Origin: Candidatus Aenigmarchaeota archaeon ex4484_52
Lineage (GTDB): Archaea > EX4484-52
NCBI GenBank assembly: GCA_002254415.1
Contig: NJDR01000041.1
Location: 1-8,110 of the forward strand
DNA length: 8,110 nucleotides
Reading direction: 5' to 3'
Shown here: one piece after another, positions 1 through 6,281 of the stretch
Layout: every line of letters starts with the position of its first letter
How positions within the stretch are numbered: the stretch's first letter is position 1
The notes under the pieces: model-generated
The model's database searches: none
What the model saw: the letters and a program-made list of their open reading frames with translations, nothing else
Told to the model about the DNA's origin: nothing
Position numbers and translations under genes: made by a program

Positions 1-10
1 AAGGCAATCA

Positions 11-28
11 TTTTGTAAATTTACAAAA
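11..28. repeat. 18-bp perfect palindrome with symmetric outer arms
   Basis: TTTTGTAAATTTACAAAA is its own reverse complement. The symmetry continues outward: CAAT at 5-8 pairs with ATTG at 31-34 around the same centre (19.5), with two mismatched positions between. A symmetric site of this length suits a dimeric DNA-binding regulator or a hairpin in RNA. An ATG on the minus strand at 11-9 would place it just ahead of a gene leaving the window, but only three codons of that would be visible. Function is inference; in such AT-rich DNA some palindromes arise by chance. Confidence 0.5.
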
Positions 29-31
29 AAA
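25..31 (-). terminator. Candidate T7 terminator after the lysine operon
   Basis: Seven As on the plus strand give a T7 run on the minus strand, about 75 nt beyond the dapA stop codon. Archaeal RNA polymerase commonly stops at oligo-T stretches. The run overlaps the right arm of the 18-bp palindrome. Position and composition are the only support. Confidence 0.3.
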
Positions 32-52
32 TTGTCGTTTATGAATAACTGA

Positions 53-67
53 CTGAAAACATTTCAG
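53..67. repeat. Short inverted repeat, 6-bp arms, 3-nt loop
   Basis: CTGAAA at 53-58 and TTTCAG at 62-67 are separated by ACA. It lies between the dapA stop and the larger palindrome. It could form a small hairpin at the 3' end of the dapA transcript, but the stem is short and no function can be assigned. Confidence 0.35.
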
Positions 68-103
68 CTGATTTGTTTAAGAAGATATGACAGGAACTAT
101 AAT

Positions 104-982
104 TTAAATAATCCTCAACTTCTCTAAAACTTTTTTGAATTTTTCCCTCTTCTCAGCACTAATTTTGCTCAAAGGCAATCTATAATTTTCCTCTATTAGT
201 CCTTTCATTGCAAGAGCAGATTTAATAGGAATTGGATTTGTCTCAATAAATATGCTCTTAAACAATGGCAATAATTCATAATGCATTTTTTTTGCATTTT
301 CAAAATCATCGTCAAGTGCAAATTTTACCATTTTTAAAATTCTGTTCGGAACAATATTTGAAGCAACAGAAATTACTCCGTCTCCTCCAAGACAGCAAAT
401 CGCATAAGTCATATTGTCATCTCCGCTTAAAACACTAAAATCATTTGGCTTTTGTGCAATTACATCCATTATTTGACCTATATCGCCCGATGCTTCTTTA
501 ACAGCAACAATATTCTTGTTTTGTGCCAATTTGATCAATGTCTTTGTCTCAACATTTACACCAGTTCGCCCCTTTATATTATAAACCACAACAGGAATGC
601 CAATATCTGCAATAGCACTAAAATGCTTAAAAAGTCCTTCTTGTGTTGGTTTATTATAATATGGATTTACACTTAATACTGCGTCTGCTCCAACTGATTT
701 TGCAAATTTTGTAAATTTAACAGCGGTTTTTGTGCAATTTGATCCTGCCCCTGCAATTACTTTTATCCTTGCATCAACAAATTCAATTGTTTTTTTTATT
801 ACTTCTTTGTGTTCTTCTTCGCTTAGTGTTGGATTTTCCCCTGTTGTGCCCATAGGAACTATTCCATCTACACCGCCTGCAATATTGTAATCCACCAATT
901 TTTTTAACTGACTCCAATTAATAGAGCCATCTGCTTTAAATGGGGTTACTATTGCTGTATATACTCCTTTTATTTTTTCCAT
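104..982 (-). CDS. dapA: 4-hydroxy-tetrahydrodipicolinate synthase (DapA)
   Basis: DapA condenses pyruvate with aspartate-4-semialdehyde, the first committed step of diaminopimelate and lysine synthesis, in the cytoplasm. The 292-residue protein is full length for the family and spans the usual TIM barrel. Visible motifs are GTTGE (45-49), which binds the pyruvate carboxylate; NPYYNKP (106-112) with the catalytic tyrosine; GRTGVN (138-143), here preceded by Ile-Lys where Val-Pro is more usual; VKEASGD (161-167) with Schiff-base Lys162; and the C-terminal ETNPIPIKSAL stretch (247-257). The start is 23 nt after the dapB-lysS stop, so the two are probably co-transcribed. A GAGG lies about 15 nt before the ATG, rather far for a ribosome-binding site. 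The family also includes N-acetylneuraminate lyase and keto-acid aldolases, but the motifs and the dapB neighbour favour DapA strongly. Confidence 0.95.
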   Translation of the reverse strand: MEKIKGVYTAIVTPFKADGSINWSQLKKLVDYNIAGGVDGIVPMGTTGENPTLSEEEHKEVIKKTIEFVDARIKVIAGAGSNCTKTAVKFTKFAKSVGADAVLSVNPYYNKPTQEGLFKHFSAIADIGIPVVVYNIKGRTGVNVETKTLIKLAQNKNIVAVKEASGDIGQIMDVIAQKPNDFSVLSGDDNMTYAICCLGGDGVISVASNIVPNRILKMVKFALDDDFENAKKMHYELLPLFKSIFIETNPIPIKSALAMKGLIEENYRLPLSKISAEKREKFKKVLEKLRII

Positions 983-1005
983 ATTATTTTTTATTTCCTC
1001 ATTTA

Positions 1006-3183
1006 TTACCTCTTAATATAATATTCCAGAATCTTTCTGATTTTTTCCTTTCCAATCATTTCAATAAAACTTGCCAATCTCGGTCCTTTTTCCCTGTCAA
1101 AGAGCATTAAATACAATATTTTAAACAAATCTTTTGGTTGTTTGCCAAAATTCTTTGCACTATCATAAATCAGCATTTCAATATCTTTTTGCGTTTTGCA
1201 GGCATTTAGATTATTGTAGATGTTTTTTAGACAATTCTCAAAACCATCGATAGATATGCTTTTGTTTGGCTTATCAAGTAATTTTATTTTCATATCTGCT
1301 GGTGCATAATTATCAATCCAGTATTTTGCACAATTCAAGCGATTCTCTATTATTTTTTTATCTATGGGACTTAATTTACCGCTTCGCTTTTCTACAAAGT
1401 CCAAGATATATTTTCTTATTTTTTCTTGAGAGACATACAAAACAATATTTACTGCTTCTTTGAAACTAATTTTTTTTGGCATTTCATTCTTTATTTCTTC
1501 AACATTGCTCAACTCATACATTCTTTTTAACTGAATCTCTTTTTTTTTGTTCTTAAGAATTTTCTTCCCAAAATATACTTCTTCAATTTCATCATAGTAA
1601 TTATAAATATTGAATACATCGCTATCAAAAGGAATATCAATGGGTTTGTTTATTTTTGCAGTATATATGTATTTTATAATTTCTGGAGAATATATTTTAA
1701 GCAAATCTGAAATAGTATTTGTATTGCCAAGCGAAGAGGACATTTTACCGACATTGCCTTTTGTATTTATAAATTCATACATAGGTCCTATCGGTGGCTG
1801 TTTTTGAAAAATATCTTTACAGATAAGAGATGAAGTATCAAATGAGCCGCCCTGTGATTTGTGGTCTTTTCCTGAACTTTCAAAATCAACGCCAAAATAT
1901 GCCCACCGCGATGCCCAATCAACCCTCCATCTTAATTTTACATTGCCTTTTTTCCTGAAATCAAAGATTTCTTCATATCCGCATAAGCATTTGTATTTTA
2001 TGGTGTAATCCCCAATATAATCAACATCTTTTGTTTCTTTTTTACATCTTCGGCAATTAACCAGTATAGGAAGCCATTTTTTATCAAGTGGCTTTTTTCT
2101 GAATTTGATTAATATATTTTGTATTTTATCTGTATTTTTTAATGCAATATTGATGTTTCTCGAAAATGTGCATTTTTCATAAAGATCAGTTGATGAAATA
2201 AATGTTGGATGAATATTTAATGTTTTTAATTCTTCAATAAATTTTTCTTTGTAATGCTCTGCCCATGAATTATGGCATTCAAAAGGGTCTGGCACTTTGC
2301 TTAATGGCATTCCAATATATTGTTCAAATTTTTTATCTATGCCTTTTGGGACTTTTCTGAACCTGTCATAATCATCCCAAATATATAAAAATTCTGCATT
2401 TACTTTTTTGTCAAGCAATGCTCTATATACCAAATATTGACTCATCACTTCCCTAAAATTTCCAATATGCACAAGTCCTTTTTTATTTTTTATCCATTTT
2501 GCTGCCATAATTGCTCCTTTTGCAAAGCCAATTCTGCCTTTTGCTGTATGCTTTAATTCTATTGAATCAACAGATGAATCAAAGCCAACAATATGCGTCC
2601 CGGGAATTGTTCCTGCCCTAACACTTGAAATATGTATTTCATTTGGATTTATTGCTCGGTCTAATCTCTCTGTTGTAATTTTTGTTTTCCTGTCAATATT
2701 TTTAATTAAAATATCTCCAATTGTTTTGGCAGTTCCAGAAGGGCTGTCTTTTTTCTGGTTATGATGCAGTTCAATTCCGTAAATATCATAATCATTGAAA
2801 TTATTAATTAATTTTGAAGAATAATTTAATATCCTAAAAAATAAATTTACTCCAATTGAAAAATTAGATGCCCATATAAGTCCAATATTGTTTTGCTCTG
2901 TTATTTTTTTTACATCATTTATTTTATCATACCAGCCAGTTGTTCCAACAACAATATTTTTTTTATATTTTGCAACTGCCTCAATATTTTGCACAACTGA
3001 ATGTGGTGTTGAAAAATCAACAGTAACATCAATATCTTTTAAACTATTTTCATTTATTTTGTTAAAACTATTTTTGGAATAAGGGTCGATAATTGATGCA
3101 ATTTTAACATCTTTTTCTTCTTTGCATAATTCTTCAATTGTTCTGCCCATTTTTCCGTATCCAATAATTGCAATTTTTAACAT
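1006..3183 (-). CDS. DapB / class I lysyl-tRNA synthetase fusion protein
   Basis: This 725-residue reading frame joins two enzymes. Residues 1-237 are DapB, which reduces the DapA product with NAD(P)H: GYGKMG (8-13) nucleotide-binding loop, VDFSTP (55-60), VGTTGW (79-84), and the catalytic segment ELHHNQKKDSPSGTAK (138-153) with His140, His141 and Lys144. Residues from about 236 to the end are class I LysRS, the archaeal type: HIGN (239-242, the HIGH motif), WDDYDRFRKVPKG (269-281), a CxxC...CxC zinc knuckle (377-401), RVDWASRWAYFGVDFE (420-435), GKDH (438-441) and KMSSS (480-484, the KMSKS motif). The ATG choice puts the Rossmann loop at its usual distance from the start. DapB lacks its last ten or so residues and LysRS lacks about 30 N-terminal residues, including the SGxxPSG segment that normally precedes HIGN. 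Both parts are otherwise complete and undamaged. Whether one working polypeptide, a deletion or an assembly artefact is discussed in the findings. Confidence 0.9.
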   Translation of the reverse strand: MLKIAIIGYGKMGRTIEELCKEEKDVKIASIIDPYSKNSFNKINENSLKDIDVTVDFSTPHSVVQNIEAVAKYKKNIVVGTTGWYDKINDVKKITEQNNIGLIWASNFSIGVNLFFRILNYSSKLINNFNDYDIYGIELHHNQKKDSPSGTAKTIGDILIKNIDRKTKITTERLDRAINPNEIHISSVRAGTIPGTHIVGFDSSVDSIELKHTAKGRIGFAKGAIMAAKWIKNKKGLVHIGNFREVMSQYLVYRALLDKKVNAEFLYIWDDYDRFRKVPKGIDKKFEQYIGMPLSKVPDPFECHNSWAEHYKEKFIEELKTLNIHPTFISSTDLYEKCTFSRNINIALKNTDKIQNILIKFRKKPLDKKWLPILVNCRRCKKETKDVDYIGDYTIKYKCLCGYEEIFDFRKKGNVKLRWRVDWASRWAYFGVDFESSGKDHKSQGGSFDTSSLICKDIFQKQPPIGPMYEFINTKGNVGKMSSSLGNTNTISDLLKIYSPEIIKYIYTAKINKPIDIPFDSDVFNIYNYYDEIEEVYFGKKILKNKKKEIQLKRMYELSNVEEIKNEMPKKISFKEAVNIVLYVSQEKIRKYILDFVEKRSGKLSPIDKKIIENRLNCAKYWIDNYAPADMKIKLLDKPNKSISIDGFENCLKNIYNNLNACKTQKDIEMLIYDSAKNFGKQPKDLFKILYLMLFDREKGPRLASFIEMIGKEKIRKILEYYIKR
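2473..2478 (-). other. DapB-LysRS junction (shared Gly-Leu codons)
   Basis: Read on the minus strand, GGA CTT encodes Gly236-Leu237. DapB proteins commonly end with a Gly-Leu-aromatic stretch plus about ten more residues. Class I LysRS commonly carries a Gly-x-x-His-Ile-Gly-Asn segment at its HIGH motif. The two families meet exactly here, with DapB sequence before and LysRS sequence after, and no linker. A six-base identity between the parent genes at this point would be enough for a deletion or assembly collapse; the parent sequence is not visible, so that is inferred. Confidence 0.7.
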
Positions 3184-3202
3184 ATATTTATTAGAAATGA
3201 AG

Positions 3203-3211
3203 TTATATAAA
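3203..3211. promoter_or_regulatory. Shared TATA-like box between divergent operons
   Basis: TTATATAA at 3203-3210 is a perfect palindrome in the 57-nt gap between dapB-lysS and fae-hps. On the minus strand, the flanking base gives TTTATATA, close to the archaeal TATA consensus, centred about 25 nt from the dapB ATG, which predicts a leaderless transcript. On the plus strand, its centre is about 34 nt from the fae-hps ATG, predicting a leader of only about 8 nt. No Shine-Dalgarno site is visible before either gene, consistent with leaderless starts. Start sites are inferred from spacing. Confidence 0.5.
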
Positions 3212-3240
3212 TTTTACTATTATGTTTTAAAATAATAATT

Positions 3241-4452
3241 ATGTATAAAATTGGTGAAGCGTTGCTTGGAAGCGGAAACGAAGTTGCTCATATTGACTTG
3301 TTAATTGGCGAAAAAGAAGGAAAAGTTGGAATGGCTTTTGCAAACGGGTTAGTTAATTTGTCAAAAGGACACACATCGATATTGTCTTTAATCAGGCCAA
3401 ATTTGCCCCCAAAGCCACACACATTAATTGTTCCAAAAGTTACAATAGAGGATATGGATGATGCAGACAAAATATTTGGACCAGCACAATCAGGTGTTGC
3501 AAAAGCAGTTGCAGATTGCGTTGAAGAAGAAATTATTCCAAAAAATAAATTAGATGAATGGGTGATTATTGCAAGTGTTTTTATTCATCCAAAAGCAAAT
3601 GATTACAGAAAAATATTCAGGTTTAATTATAGTGCAACGAAATTAGCTATTAAGAGAGCATTAAATGATTATCCGAAAATAGAAAAACTATTGTATGATA
3701 AAGACAGGGCAATGCAGGGGATTGACGGCTATAAAATTCCAAAATTGTGGATGCCACCATATTTGCAAATTGCATTTGACATTACAAATATTGATTATGT
3801 TAAAAAAATCATACAACAAATCCCGGGAAGCGACAGAATTATAATTGAGGCAGGAACACCATTGATTAAAGAATATGGTGTAAAAGTAATTAATGAATTA
3901 AGAAAAACAACAAAAAATAGTTTTATTGTTGCAGACTTAAAAACACTGGATGTTGGAAATGTTGAAGTGGATTTGGCATTTGAGCAAACAGCAGACGCAG
4001 TTGTTGCCTCTGGACTGGCACCGGTTGAATGCATTGATAAATTTATTTACGAGGCAAAAAGAACAGGGATTTATTCTGTTGTAGATACTCTAAATGTAAA
4101 AGATCCAATTGGCTTATTAAAATTATTAAAACAAATTCCAGATGTACTTATTATTCACAGAGCAATTGATGTTGAACGATGCAACAAAAATGGAATTGAA
4201 ACACAGAAAACACAAACAAAAGATTCTAATTCATGGAAAATAATACAGGAAATTAAAAAACAATTTAATATTATTGTTGCAGTTGCAGGAGGAATAACAC
4301 CGCAAACAGCACCGCAGGCATTGAGTCAAGGAGCAGACATTATAATTGTCGGAAGATATATTACACAGGCAAGGGATATAGAGCGAACAATAAGAGAATT
4401 TACAGGCATTCTTGGATTAGATAAAGATCATTTAAGGGCTCATATTGAATGA
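3241..4452 (+). CDS. Bifunctional Fae-Hps (formaldehyde-activating enzyme / 3-hexulose-6-phosphate synthase)
   Basis: The 403-residue protein has the domain order of archaeal Fae-Hps fusions. Residues 1-160 are Fae, which joins formaldehyde to tetrahydromethanopterin: the GNEVAHIDL segment carries His17, the conserved catalytic position, followed by GHTSILSLIRPN (43-54), VPKVT (64-68) and GPAQSGVAKAV (80-90). Residues from about 168 onward are Hps, an OMP-decarboxylase-fold barrel: EAGTPLIKEYG (203-213), ADLKTLDVGN (231-240, metal and phosphate chemistry), and the phosphate-binding GGITPQTAP (350-358) and VGRYIT (370-375). In archaea without an oxidative pentose phosphate pathway, Hps works toward ribulose-5-phosphate, releasing formaldehyde that Fae can capture. 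The partner isomerase PHI is not in the window. The aldolase gene follows after 20 nt, so an operon is likely. The start is well fixed by the His17 spacing. Confidence 0.95.
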   Translation: MYKIGEALLGSGNEVAHIDLLIGEKEGKVGMAFANGLVNLSKGHTSILSLIRPNLPPKPHTLIVPKVTIEDMDDADKIFGPAQSGVAKAVADCVEEEIIPKNKLDEWVIIASVFIHPKANDYRKIFRFNYSATKLAIKRALNDYPKIEKLLYDKDRAMQGIDGYKIPKLWMPPYLQIAFDITNIDYVKKIIQQIPGSDRIIIEAGTPLIKEYGVKVINELRKTTKNSFIVADLKTLDVGNVEVDLAFEQTADAVVASGLAPVECIDKFIYEAKRTGIYSVVDTLNVKDPIGLLKLLKQIPDVLIIHRAIDVERCNKNGIETQKTQTKDSNSWKIIQEIKKQFNIIVAVAGGITPQTAPQALSQGADIIIVGRYITQARDIERTIREFTGILGLDKDHLRAHIE

Positions 4453-4472
4453 GTTAAAATTATTTTGCGATT

Positions 4473-5549
4473 ATGGAAACCAAATATATTAATGAAAAAA
4501 ATATCAAAATAGATATTGAAAAAAATATAGAAAATAGGCCGAGATTGAAAAATCTGCACCATTTCAATGAGAGTGTGAAAAGCAAATTATTTCAAATGCT
4601 TTACAAAAATGGGCCAGGCAATGGGTGTTTTTTATCTCTTCCTTTTGACCAAAAATATGTAGAGCACGGACCTTTGCATGATTTTTTATGGGAAAAATCA
4701 GCACAAATAAAATCGATAGCCCAATTAGTAAATAAAGGAAATTTTTCTGCCTATGTATTGCCAGCAGAAATTGCTGTTAAATACAAGCACTTGTTTAGGC
4801 CAGATATTCCATTAATTTATAAAATAGATGGTCATTTTACGCAGCCAAAAAGTGCAAATACTCCAAGTAAAATAGGCAGTATAAAACAAGCACTGCAAAT
4901 TGGGGCAACAGCAATTGGAATTACTTTTTATTTAGGCGGAAAAGAAGTAAATTATGATATGGAGCGAGTAAATAAAATTGTTGATACAGCACACGATTCT
5001 GGTTTGCCAGTAGTAATTTGGTCATACCCAAGAGGTCCGGGAATAAGCGAACCATTAAATGAAAAAGATGAAGGAGTTAGCCAAGCAGATAGTTTATATT
5101 GGGTGCATTATGCTGTTGCAGCAGCAGAGGCACTTGGTGCTGATGTAATTAAGACGAAATTTCCGCAACAAGTAAAGCCACAAAACAGAAAGATTTATGA
5201 AAAAATGCTTGACAAATTATCCAAAAAAAATTATAGTGCTGTCGCCTACAAATATTTAGAGCCAGAAAATCCAGATATTGAATTGACAGAAGAACAGCAT
5301 ATTTACAGAGTAAGTTTAGTTACAAGATCGTCTCCAAGTTCTTTTGTAATTTTCTCTGGTGGCCCAAAAATAAAAGGAGACGCAAAAGAATCTCTTGTAA
5401 AGCAAACAAGAATAGTAATGAAAGGCGGAGCAGAAGGCGGCATTTATGGCAGAAATATTTGGGGCGTGCCTGTTGAAGAGGGAATAGAAATTGCAAATAA
5501 TGTAATTGAAGAAATACAAAAAAAAGAATTTCACAGAAGTTATGAATGA
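4473..5549 (+). CDS. Class I fructose-bisphosphate aldolase, FbaB/DhnA family
   Basis: This cytoplasmic enzyme interconverts fructose-1,6-bisphosphate with dihydroxyacetone phosphate and glyceraldehyde-3-phosphate through a lysine Schiff base. The 358 residues match the longer FbaB-like branch (E. coli FbaB is about 350) rather than the shorter archaeal form. Visible motifs are LSLPFDQKYVEHGP (54-67), the barrel segment IGATAIGITFYLGG (143-156), VVIWSYPRGPG (180-190), ADVIKTKFP (223-231) with the likely Schiff-base Lys227, the phosphate-binding FSGGPK (294-299) and YGRNIWG (325-331). The DQKYVEHGP stretch seems to carry one more residue than the common DQGVEHGP form. It starts 20 nt after fae-hps with no clear ribosome-binding site, and its end overlaps a possible ATG of the next, broken gene. 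Related DhnA-family aldolases act on other sugars, so substrate is inferred from family and context. Confidence 0.9.
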   Translation: METKYINEKNIKIDIEKNIENRPRLKNLHHFNESVKSKLFQMLYKNGPGNGCFLSLPFDQKYVEHGPLHDFLWEKSAQIKSIAQLVNKGNFSAYVLPAEIAVKYKHLFRPDIPLIYKIDGHFTQPKSANTPSKIGSIKQALQIGATAIGITFYLGGKEVNYDMERVNKIVDTAHDSGLPVVIWSYPRGPGISEPLNEKDEGVSQADSLYWVHYAVAAAEALGADVIKTKFPQQVKPQNRKIYEKMLDKLSKKNYSAVAYKYLEPENPDIELTEEQHIYRVSLVTRSSPSSFVIFSGGPKIKGDAKESLVKQTRIVMKGGAEGGIYGRNIWGVPVEEGIEIANNVIEEIQKKEFHRSYE

Positions 5550-6280
5550 ACCAAGCCAAAATAAATGAAATTCAAAATTATGTATAGAGGAAAAGACAAA
5601 AAATATTTACTACATTGCTCATGATTTTGGACATTAAAAAGGGTTGCTTTTTGGTCAAATGGTTTGTTAAAAAACTCGGCAGAACAAAACAAAAAGAAAA
5701 TTTATCTTATGTTGCAGGTCTCTTGCATGATATTGTCAGGCATCCAACAGAGACGATTTGCCATGCAAAATTAAGTGCTGAAAAATCAAGAGAAATTCTT
5801 AAAAATTTTAAAGTAGAAGAAACAGAAATAAATAAAATTATTCAGACAATCGAATTTCATAGAAAAAAAGAAATCTGGACAACCCGCTACATCAGTCAGT
5901 TATCTTGCAGACAAAATTTTGAGCAAATGGGCGCCTATATTGTATTTAGGCGATGCATGGATACAGAGTAAAACAAGGATTATGAATATCTTATGTGAAA
6001 AAGCAATTATTTTGCAGTTGAAGAACATCTAAAAAAATTCAATATTGATGCATTTCCAAAAAAATTTGAAAAGCTTGTAAAATATTAATTAAAATATCCT
6101 GTTGATTTTTTGAAATGCTTAAAGAGCAAAGAAAAATAGGTAATGAATTTGGGCAAATATTGTTGGGAACAAGGAAGAAAGCACAAAAATAAATTAGAAG
6201 AAGTGATTGAAAATTATACTCCAATAAATGAGTATAACTTATTTGTTAAAAAAGAAGCACACAACTATTTGAGAAGGAAA
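5542..6280 (+). pseudogene. Broken HD-domain phosphohydrolase gene
   Basis: Parts of one HD-superfamily protein can be read, but only by changing frame repeatedly. Pieces in order: an N-terminal piece ending IYYIAHDFGH (to 5634) that is cut by TAA at 5635; KENLSYVAGLLHDIVRHPTE (from about 5693) with the metal-binding HD pair; IIQTIEFHRKKEIWTT; then HQSV (frame of 5890), LADKI (frame of 5904) and EQMGAYIVFRRCM (frame of 5921) within about 65 nt; then pieces separated by TAA 5969, TGA 5996, TAA 6086 and TAG 6137; and NEFGQILLGTRKKAQ near 6142-6186. The longest open part is 5615-5971, whose first codons and YISQLSCRQNF segment are out of frame. The layout resembles YpgQ/YedJ-like nucleotide phosphohydrolases; the exact substrate is unknown. 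An ATG at 5542 overlaps the aldolase stop, so the gene was probably third in that operon. All three stop codons occur, which argues against a recoded genetic code. Confidence 0.75.
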
Positions 6281-6281
6281 A

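Larger units (their letters stand above)
1..103. other. Non-coding region downstream of dapA
   Basis: This 103-nt stretch lies past the dapA stop and holds no convincing gene. In one plus-strand frame about 17 codons are open from the window edge to a TGA near position 52, but they resemble nothing recognisable. It contains two inverted repeats, described separately, and an A7 run that reads as T7 on the minus strand. It may be the space between dapA and an unseen gene to the left. Confidence 0.5.

Noticed and set aside
1..11. Start of a minus-strand gene at the ATG 11-9
   Set aside because: Only three codons are visible, although the palindrome just upstream makes it possible.
1..52. C-terminal end of a plus-strand gene from left of the window
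   Set aside because: About 17 open codons without recognisable similarity, overlapping a palindrome; too little to support.
1..103. C/D box small RNA or tRNA in the left non-coding stretch
   Set aside because: CTGA occurs, but no proper C box pairs with it, and no cloverleaf can be drawn.
5615..5971. A genuine small 118-residue protein
   Set aside because: Its start and its segment near 5890-5920 are out-of-frame readings of HD-domain sequence, and homologous coding continues on both sides.
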